From Dulcicalothrix desertica PCC 7102 (GTDB lineage: Bacteria; Cyanobacteriota; Cyanobacteriia; Cyanobacteriales; Nostocaceae), in the NCBI RefSeq assembly GCF_003991905.1, contig NZ_RSCL01000002.1, positions 49,638 through 113,637 on the forward strand: DNA of 64,000 bases, given 5' to 3'. This document shows positions 28,384 through 35,300 of the stretch, in pieces. Below the pieces are notes generated by a model. It was not told the origin of the DNA, did no database searches, and was given only the letters and a program-made list of their open reading frames with translations. Every line of letters begins with the position of its first letter. The first letter of the stretch is position 1. Both the position numbers and the translations under genes were made by a program.

Positions 28384-28731
28384 ATGTTGAAGAAATCTTT
28401 GGTTTTAGGCGTACTTGCAGCAATGACATTGGCGCCAGCAGCTTTCGCAGGTCAAACACAAGGTAACAGCACCGTTACCACCATCGAAGCAGGTGTTGTA
28501 GGTAATGGCAACAGAACCAACATCAAGAACGGAACTAATGTACACCAATCTCAAAGCAAGTATGAGACTCGTCGCGTTAGACGCCACAGAAGTAAGTGCC
28601 CTGGTGGAAGCCAAACTCAAGGTAATGTTACTGACACTGCAATTAATACAGGAGTTGTTGGAAATCGTAATAATACCCGTATTAATAACGTAACCAACGT
28701 TAGCCAAGCTCAGTCTGCTGCTTGCTACTAA
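28384..28731 (+). CDS. Curlin-like small exported protein, array member 4
   Basis: 115 residues, identical in protein to member 2 as far as I can read. It has the same aaggtatataacaatg leader, signal peptide, two-unit mature part, basic Cys-containing linker and terminal Cys-Tyr. Confidence 0.82.
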   Translation: MLKKSLVLGVLAAMTLAPAAFAGQTQGNSTVTTIEAGVVGNGNRTNIKNGTNVHQSQSKYETRRVRRHRSKCPGGSQTQGNVTDTAINTGVVGNRNNTRINNVTNVSQAQSAACY

Positions 28732-28740
28732 ATTTAGATT

Positions 28741-28762
28741 GAGACGTGATTTATCACGTCTC
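28741..28762. repeat. GAGACGTGATTTATCACGTCTC hairpin between members 4 and 5
   Basis: 22-base palindrome, the shortest form of the family, ten bases after the stop of member 4 and followed by tacaacaaacatcg. Confidence 0.75.
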
Positions 28763-28813
28763 TACAACAAACATCGAAACAAAACACACACAACTAATTT
28801 TAGGTATATAACA

Positions 28814-29164
28814 ATGTTGAAGAAATCTTTGGTTTTAGGCGTACTTGCAGCAATGACATTGGCGCCAGCAGCTTTTGCAGGTGATCAAGTACAAGGTAAC
28901 AGCACCGTTACCACCATCGAAGCAGGTGTTGTAGGTAATGGCAACAGAACCAACATCAAGAACGGAACTAATGTACACCAATCTCAAAGCAAGTATGAGG
29001 CTCGTCGTGTTAGACGCCACAGAAGTAAGTGCCCTGGTGGAAGCCAAACTCAAGGTAATGTTACTGACACTGCAATTAATGCAGGAGTTGTTGGAAATCG
29101 CAATAATACCCGTATTAATAACGTAACCAACGTTAGCCAAGCTCAGTCTGCTGCTTGCTACTAA
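28814..29164 (+). CDS. Curlin-like small exported protein, array member 5
   Basis: 116 residues. It matches members 2-4 except for 'GDQVQGN' in place of 'GQTQGN' at the mature N-terminus (shared with member 1), 'YEARRV' for 'YETRRV', and the Ala variant in unit 2. The mosaic of member 1-like and member 3-like features fits recombination between copies. Start and leader as in the other members, though the leader reads taggtatataacaatg. Confidence 0.82.
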   Translation: MLKKSLVLGVLAAMTLAPAAFAGDQVQGNSTVTTIEAGVVGNGNRTNIKNGTNVHQSQSKYEARRVRRHRSKCPGGSQTQGNVTDTAINAGVVGNRNNTRINNVTNVSQAQSAACY

Positions 29165-29197
29165 ATTTATCAATATATAGGAATAGTTAAAGCAGTC

Positions 29198-29536
29198 ATG
29201 TTTAAAAAATCTTTAATTCTTGGTATACTTGCAGCTTTTGCAATGGCGCCTGTCGCATTTGCGGGTGAACAAATCCAGGGTGATACCGGAAACACAAATA
29301 TTAATGCTAGTAACGTTGGTAAAAACAACAGAATCCGTATTACCAACAGAACCTACGTTATTAGGTCACAAAGAAGAGCTAAAAAGCTTTTGTGTCAAAC
29401 CCCTACCAATCAAACTCAAGGAGGCACCAACGACACAAATATCTCAGCAGCAAACAACGGAAATCGTAACCGTATCAAAATTATTAATACTAACGTTGTT
29501 CAAGGTCAACAATCTGCTATCTGTTCTAAAAGATAG
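29198..29536 (+). CDS. Curlin-like small exported protein, diverged array member 6
   Basis: 112 residues with the related signal peptide MFKKSLILGILAAFAMAPVAFA. The same plan is kept with diverged sequence: unit 1 'EQIQGDTGNTNINASNVGKN'..., basic linker 'RRAKKLLCQTPT' with the conserved Cys, unit 2 'NQTQGGTNDTNISAANNGNR'... and tail 'AICSKR'. It follows member 5 by 33 bases without a hairpin between them, so probably shares its transcript. Confidence 0.78.
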   Translation: MFKKSLILGILAAFAMAPVAFAGEQIQGDTGNTNINASNVGKNNRIRITNRTYVIRSQRRAKKLLCQTPTNQTQGGTNDTNISAANNGNRNRIKIINTNVVQGQQSAICSKR

Positions 29537-29569
29537 TACACAAAAACAAAACTTATTAGGTATACAAAA

Positions 29570-29896
29570 ATGAAAAATTCTATCTACGCTCTTGGTTTAC
29601 TCGCTGCTGTACTTATGATTCCTAATGCAGCATTCGCTGGTTCCAAGCAAGACGCAAATCAAGAACTCAATCAATCTGTATATGTTAATGGTTCTGGCAA
29701 CTCAGCCAATGTTAACGGTACCCAAATTACCACCCAAAACCAACGTAAAAGAGGATATTGCAGCCATCGCTCTGGTTCTCAACGTCAATATTCTGACCAA
29801 CTTATGAATCAGAACGTTGGAATTGTAGGGCGCCGTAACACAGTTAACGTTAACGGAACGCAGAAAACAACCCAACAACAAGCTAGAGGTTGCTAA
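29570..29896 (+). CDS. Curlin-like small exported protein, diverged array member 7
   Basis: 108 residues with signal peptide MKNSIYALGLLAAVLMIPNAAFA. The two-unit plan persists: 'NQELNQSVYVNGSGNSANVN' then 'GTQITTQNQ', linker 'RKRGYCSHRSGS' with Cys, and 'DQLMNQNVGIVGRRNTVNVN' then 'GTQKTTQQQ', ending 'ARGC'. The paired NVNGTQ-TTQ-Q ladder strengthens the view of a stacked beta-strand fold. The aggtatacaaaaatg leader resembles that of the other members, and it starts 33 bases after member 6. Confidence 0.76.
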   Translation: MKNSIYALGLLAAVLMIPNAAFAGSKQDANQELNQSVYVNGSGNSANVNGTQITTQNQRKRGYCSHRSGSQRQYSDQLMNQNVGIVGRRNTVNVNGTQKTTQQQARGC

Positions 29897-29897
29897 T

Positions 29898-29962
29898 AGA
29901 AACCGGGTTTCTACGCAAAATATTTATTTATATTACAAATATTGACAAGAAACCCGGTTTCT
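29898..29962. repeat. AGAAACCGGGTTTCT inverted pair
   Basis: Two 15-base arms (29898-29912 and 29948-29962) between members 7 and 8; same family as at 30367, 49236 and 51435. The fold could act as terminator or RNA-stability hairpin. Confidence 0.7.
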
Positions 29963-30004
29963 TCAATGTTTCTTTAATTTATCATCACATATACGGAGAA
30001 AATC

Positions 30005-30361
30005 ATGAAACTAAAATTAATTGCTCTAGCTACTGTAATGAGCGCGCTGCCAACACTGGTTCCCACATTTACACCAAAAGCTAGCGCTACCTGTATTAAC
30101 GTTGCTGTTGATAACCAAATTGCAGTTGGTGCCAAACGAGCTAACCAAACAAGAAATAACAGTCAAAGCATTAGCAAAGATTGTTTTGGTAATACCTCTA
30201 CTGCAACTGGAACTCAAGTTTACACAGGAGGAGGTAGAGTCAATCAAACCATTAATAGAACCCAACATCTATCTGGTGGTAAAAACCCAACAGGTGTAAG
30301 AATGCCACATATTAACATTAATGTTGGCACTCAAGTAAACGTACCTGGTCGCAAGCGCTAA
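30005..30361 (+). CDS. Exported N/Q-rich protein, distant array member 8
   Basis: 118 residues with signal peptide MKLKLIALATVMSALPTLVPTFTPKASA. The mature part is rich in Asn, Gln, Thr and Gly ('NQIAVGAKRANQTRNNSQSI', 'VYTGGGRVNQTINRTQ') and has two Cys, but the neat two-unit plan is blurred. It ends 'NVPGRKR'. Good ribosome site (acggagaaaatc-atg). It is counted with the array because of position, size, leader and composition; common descent is less certain than for members 1-7. Confidence 0.7.
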   Translation: MKLKLIALATVMSALPTLVPTFTPKASATCINVAVDNQIAVGAKRANQTRNNSQSISKDCFGNTSTATGTQVYTGGGRVNQTINRTQHLSGGKNPTGVRMPHININVGTQVNVPGRKR

Positions 30362-30366
30362 TTTAC

Positions 30367-30415
30367 AGAAACCCGGTTTATTGTTTATATTGCTTAGAAA
30401 CCGGGTTTCTTTAAT
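30367..30415 (+). terminator. Hairpin after array member 8 (AGAAACCCGGTTT family)
   Basis: agaaacccggttta and agaaaccgggtttct pair across about 15 bases and are followed by ttaattt, a plausible terminator closing the array. Confidence 0.5.
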
Positions 30416-30564
30416 TTAAGTAATTGTAACAAATTGTTGCTCCCTCCTGGGGGCTTTCGGCATTGTTGGATAAATTAGTGGTAGAGGTCAGATATATTCG
30501 GTCTCTACATTTAGATTTAGATACATTTAGACATTATTTACTTTTTTATCTCTAATTAAAACTT

Positions 30565-31137
30565 ATGCGAAAACTACTTCTTTACGGTCTTCCCCTTGGC
30601 TTAATTATCAGTCTGTTCACCTTGTTCAGCAATAATTCTTATAGCCAACAAACCTCAACGGTAAAAACTAGTATTAGCTCAAAACAAACTTCGTCTCCTA
30701 AGCTACTAAAAAGCTCCGCGCAAGAAATAGACGACGACTCGTATGAAGACACAGAAGATGTTGATGATGATAATGTCAACTTTACATCTTCCAGTACTCA
30801 AATATCAGATAACACAAACATTCAGAGTGATAGCATAAATATAAGTGCAGCGAATCGTAGACAACCTCATATACTAAAAATCAACTCTGGTGGCGCCAAA
30901 ATACGAGGAGTAATAAAAGTTAACGGAAAAATAGTCCGGCGCCTAAATGGCAAACAATCTCAAATTAATTTATCACCTTACTTAACTAGAGGACAGAAAA
31001 AAGTAGAAATATCAGGTAGTTACACACCAGCGACAGCATCTGTAAAAGTAGAAATGAACAGTACCGACAACAATATCACCCAGCAAACAAGCGGAGATGG
31101 AAACATAAATTACACCTTAAATTTCAACGTAGAGTAG
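30565..31137 (+). CDS. Exported hypothetical protein with acidic central region
   Basis: 190 residues with a signal peptide (MRKLLLYGLPLGLIISLFTLFSNNSYS). A Ser/Thr-rich segment is followed by a very acidic stretch at about 55-72 ('DDDSYEDTEDVDDD'). The C-terminal part (about 100-190) is predicted beta: 'HILKINSGGAKIRGVIKVNG', 'KVEISGSYTPATASVKVEMN'. The first half is Asn/Ser/Gln-rich like the array proteins. No family recognised. Acidic and basic exported neighbours could interact electrostatically, but that is speculation. A 61-bp hairpin repeat begins right after the stop codon. Confidence 0.65.
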   Translation: MRKLLLYGLPLGLIISLFTLFSNNSYSQQTSTVKTSISSKQTSSPKLLKSSAQEIDDDSYEDTEDVDDDNVNFTSSSTQISDNTNIQSDSINISAANRRQPHILKINSGGAKIRGVIKVNGKIVRRLNGKQSQINLSPYLTRGQKKVEISGSYTPATASVKVEMNSTDNNITQQTSGDGNINYTLNFNVE

Positions 31138-31198
31138 GGTGCGTGAAAGCCATTACAAACCACAAATAAAACGCAAAATCAAACAGCTTTCACGCACC
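31138..31198. repeat. 61-bp GGTGCGTGA...TCACGCACC hairpin, copy 1
   Basis: ggtgcgtgaaagc and gctttcacgcacc form a 13-bp perfect stem around a 35-base A/T-rich loop. Other copies: 45140-45200, 49337-49397, 50086-50146 and 53703-53761. This copy starts at the first base after a stop codon. Confidence 0.85.
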
Positions 31199-31359
31199 AA
31201 TATATAATTTGACTGATTTAATACCCTGCTAGGACTAAAAACTATACCTATTTTAGGTACTTGTATACAAATTTTACAGATGAAGCTTTGATACTTAGAA
31301 AATGTGAACCGTGGTTCACATTTTGGTTCCAAAACGAATTAGTGCCATTAAAATTCTAA

Positions 31360-31554
31360 TTAGCTTGGACGCACTACGCGAATTAATTTACCTGACAACG
31401 GTTCTGATACTGTGATTGCTTCGTTAATTCGAGTCGCCATCCTAGACCTATCCATATCGTTTGTAATCACAATAATACCTGCATGATTTGGATTAGCTCT
31501 GTGGAGTTCACTAACTATTCTCGGAAACTGTTCGTCTGCGTACAAACGAGCCAT
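31360..31554 (-). pseudogene. DUF5615-type PIN-like toxin with internal deletion
   Basis: The 64-residue frame joins the family's N-terminus (MARLYADEQFPRIVSEL) directly to its C-terminal part ('HRANPNHAGIIVITND', 'SGKLIRVVRP'). DUF5615 proteins are normally about 110-120 residues, and the missing middle holds conserved acidic residues of the PIN-like fold. The reading frame survives, so a short product may still be made, but nuclease activity is unlikely. It lies three bases after the DUF433 gene, the usual antitoxin-toxin order. Confidence 0.7.
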
Positions 31555-31557
31555 TGA

Positions 31558-31884
31558 TTAAGCAACCTCATTCGCGTGGATTACTGCTTCTATTTCTTCT
31601 GGATGCGCTTCTGCGTATACCCAAGCGTTGACTAAATCAGCAGCACTAATATGAGGATAATCTTGTAATAGTTGAGCTTCAGTAATGCCAATACGACGTG
31701 CTTCTACCAGTAACCACACAGCAATGCGGGTTCCTGCAATACATGCTTCTCCACCACATACACCTGGCGTTTTTGTAATCCCTTTGGCACCGATGTTAAT
31801 GGTTTGAGTTAAGCTTTGGATAATAACTGCTTTTTCGGTTGATGGCAAGGCAAGAATTTGACTTTCTAGTTCTTTAAGAGTCAT
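31558..31884 (-). CDS. DUF433 domain protein, putative antitoxin
   Basis: 108 residues. The C-terminal 75 carry the DUF433 winged-helix signature 'TPGVCGGEACIAGTRIAVWL', 'LQDYPHISAADLVNAWVYAE'. DUF433 proteins are commonly the antitoxin partner of DUF5615 toxins and probably bind their own promoter. The N-terminal 30 residues ('LKELESQILALPSTEKAVI') form a helix that may contact the toxin. Since the toxin beside it is truncated, the antitoxin may be kept for another target or be decaying. Confidence 0.82.
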   Translation of the reverse strand: MTLKELESQILALPSTEKAVIIQSLTQTINIGAKGITKTPGVCGGEACIAGTRIAVWLLVEARRIGITEAQLLQDYPHISAADLVNAWVYAEAHPEEIEAVIHANEVA

Positions 31885-31974
31885 ATATAAAAGATTTATT
31901 GGGCTTGATTTGATTGTAGCGACTATTGCATCAATCTCTCATGTTATGGCGATTAAAACAGGTAGTAGTAAAAA

Positions 31975-32151
31975 TTATTTAAATTTATCCAACTGCAAAT
32001 ACTTATAAATAAACCAGCATTTAATTATGCTTCCGATAGGGTAAAGAATGAATAATGGTGCGAAAAAACTACCGAAATACATCCCAGCAAAACCAGTTAC
32101 CCACGAAACAACACCTACAGATAGCCAATAATTATTTAGAGGAATACTAAA
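31975..32151 (-). pseudogene. Remnant of a small membrane protein
   Basis: A 58-codon frame without a start codon, beginning right after an in-frame TAA and reading 'NYWLSVGVVSWVTGFAGMYF' then 'APLFILYPIGSIIKCWFIYK' to a TAA. Two membrane helices and sensible codon use suggest the 3' end of a former gene. The rest of 31885-32387 shows no coding frame; at 32278-32306 it has a motif similar to that inside the 27.8-kb hairpin. Confidence 0.35.
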
Positions 32152-32387
32152 TTATATAATACTGATGCATTAATACCCAACGCCCTTAACAAATACGTGC
32201 GTTGTTTTCTCTGTGTCTCTGTAGTTAAAAAGAATACACGTATTTATTTTTTAAACTGGTAATATAGCGGTTTTTTTGCGTTCACGGAGTGTCTCCGGAG
32301 GAGAATATTACTTAATTTCTAAGATAATTAGTAGCAATATTTACCTGAAACGAGCGTAAATAGATGGCGCCTTTGGTTTTACAATGG

Positions 32388-35300
32388 TTATGGAAGTCTG
32401 GTTTCATATTCGATTAATGCTCTACTGTCTTCTGATAAATCTGTTGAACCTCTCAATAATATTTCTTCGTTGATTCGATATATTAAATTGTATCTAAATG
32501 GTTCATCGACTATGAAGACTCGTGATACTGATAATGAGAAGTTTCTATTTACGTTAAATCCTGCTTCTGCTGCTAATCCTAATACTGATGAACTTCTGTT
32601 TGTGCTACGGTTGTTGATGACTGTGGGATATAAACGTAGTTCGCTTAACCCTATTGTTTGACCGAGTGAACTGATTATTCCTTGTAGGGGTGTTAATATT
32701 CTATTTCCTGCTGCGGATATTATTCCTAGTCCTCCGTCTTGTTGGTTGAATGCATTAACGATAGTCCCCCCTATTAAAGATACTATTTCGGCTCTATTAC
32801 GTCTTGGGTCACTTGTTAATTCTAAGTTGTCATTTATATTACTTGCTGGACCGTTGACACGTGCGAATACACGCACACTGCGTAATGTACCTAAGCTTGT
32901 TACTGGAACTTCATTTATTTCACCCGATATTGATGATGTGGGTAGTCGAGTTGCACTTGATTCTGGTACTATTGCTAACAATCTTACGTTCAGTATTGGG
33001 TCTAAACCTAGACTTGGTGTAAACGTTGCTGTTTGCTCGTATCCTCTTTCTAATACAAATTGTGTGGCAAATAAATTTATTTGTCCCCCTGTTAAGTTGA
33101 TTACTCCTTCGGGAAGTGGTTTTTCTAATGTACCATTTATTGTTAAGGCGCCTTCTGCATCGAAACTCAAAAAATCTTGATTTGTGAAACTCGATAAAAG
33201 TGGATTAGTTAAATTTGTTGGCAATAGGTCACTTGTAACCCGCACGTTATCCTCTAATATTAATCTTAGTTCCGAAAACCCAATGGGAGGACGCTCTGTT
33301 GTAATATTTTCGTTCGTTGGTGTTTCATTCTCTTGTGTCTCTAATGCTTCTTGTTGTGGTTGCTGTTGTCGTTGTTGTCCTGACCGTTGAGTTATTGATA
33401 CTTCTCCTGAAGCTAGTCTTATTGTTCCACCCAGTACTGGTTTGACTACACTTCCTGTAACAACCGCATCTCCACTTACTCCCCCTTCATACAGTCCTTG
33501 TAATCTCACATTCAGGTCATTTAATGATACTGTCAAAGGATTATTTACTGTTTGCTGCTCAAATATTCCTAAATTTCCTGCTGCTGTTACTCGTTCTCTA
33601 TTATATAAAGCTTCTAAATTCTGCACATTTATTAGATCACGGTCAAATTGCACGGCGCCTGTTACATTAGTTAAAGGCTCTGTTAATGCTACCGTTGTTA
33701 AAGTCGCATTATTCACGTTTGCTATTCCGGTTATCGTCGGTTGACTCAATGTTCCCCCTATCGCTACATTGACCTCTCCCGTACCCGAAACCCAGTTAAC
33801 TTGGTCGGTAAGTACGTTCAATAACGATAAACCATCATCTCTTACATTCGCTGTTATATTTATTTGATTACTTTCTGGTTCGGCGCCGAATGGTATTGCA
33901 GCAGGTATACTACCTATAATATTAAGTGGTTGTGCATCGGTTGCCGCTACTGTACTACCAAAATTCAAACGCGCATTATTTAAATTAAAACTCAACTGTG
34001 CGCTTTTTATCGGTTTAGAATTCAACGTCGCATTTTCCAGGGAAACATCCCCTTTCGCACTCGGATTTGTTAAACTACCACTTAGCGCTGTTAAAGCATT
34101 TATTTCACCTGTCGCATTAACTGGTAAATTACCAAATCGTTGTAATGCTGAAATTGGTAAGCTTGATACTCGGAACTGTCCTGATAAGTCTTTTTGTCCC
34201 AACTGTCCTGTAAATGCTAAAAGTCCACCTTCAAAACCTACTCGTAAAGGTTGCAATGTTAATACACCATCTGCAAAACCACCATTTGCTGTCACTTCCC
34301 CAATATTATAATTTCCCCATTCCACATTTGAACCATTTACATTAAAGTTTGTATTTAACCCCGACTGTAACGAACCTGTTACATCCAGTTTCGCACTGAT
34401 TAAACCTTGTAATTCCGAAAGTGCTGGTATACCCGTTGCTTCTTGTTGTTGCTCAACTGTTTCCTGTTTAGCTATAACATCTGTAATCTCCTTAAATATA
34501 TCCAACTGCGTTAACAAACTCACATCCTGTGGTATATATAACTCAGTTGTTGGTCTTAATACCGAAGCATCAGCTAATTGTGGAGACTCTACACCCGTAA
34601 ATAAATCTTCAAAGTCATAAATACTCAATGCTTGTAAAAGCTTTTCGATTCTGGCTTGATTTACCGAAGCTTGAACTTGAACTTGACGATTCCCTTGTGT
34701 TTCTACACTACCACTCAATGAAATTAAACTATCGCCTACTTGGAATTGTCCATTATTTAAACTGGCAGTTCCATTCGTAAAGTCAAAGTTTCCTGTAAAT
34801 GCTTCTCCTGCTATTCTACCAATTCTGGGTTGAACCACTGCAACGGCACCACTTGCATTTCTCGTTCTAATATTCGCAACAACGTTACCTGATATATTCC
34901 CTGCTAACGGTTGGATATTTGGGATATTCGCAGGAACAAGACTTCCTAAAACACTGACAGGAAAGTTTTCTGCACTGGCAATTAAATTATCTCCCTCTGT
35001 CCTACCCTTTGCAACACTTTCTCCACGTTGAATTATAAACGATGTCGGAAAATTATCGGCGCCTAGGTTCACTGCTATTCTATCTTGTTTGTTGCCTATC
35101 AAGGTAATAGCGGCGCCCGTTCCACCAGCATAACTCACACTTCCTGTCAAAACTGGGTCGAACGCTAAGTTATTTACAGCAAAGTTCCGTAACTCTAAAT
35201 TTCCATTGGCAACAGGTGTGTTTAAATTACCCGTAACATTCCCCGTAAAATCTACTCTACCAGCCAAAGCTAAATTTGGTATTGTTACTGGCGCCTTAAG

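Noticed and set aside
27036..29164. Possible CRISPR array in the 27-29 kb repeats
   Set aside because: Repeat units are about 430-460 bases, contain full genes and show no short repeat-spacer alternation.
27498..29173. Minus-strand frames of 100-120 codons opposite array members 2-5
   Set aside because: They repeat only because the genes do. They lack signal peptides and ribosome sites, and the sense strand shows the leader, ribosome site and signal peptide of real genes.
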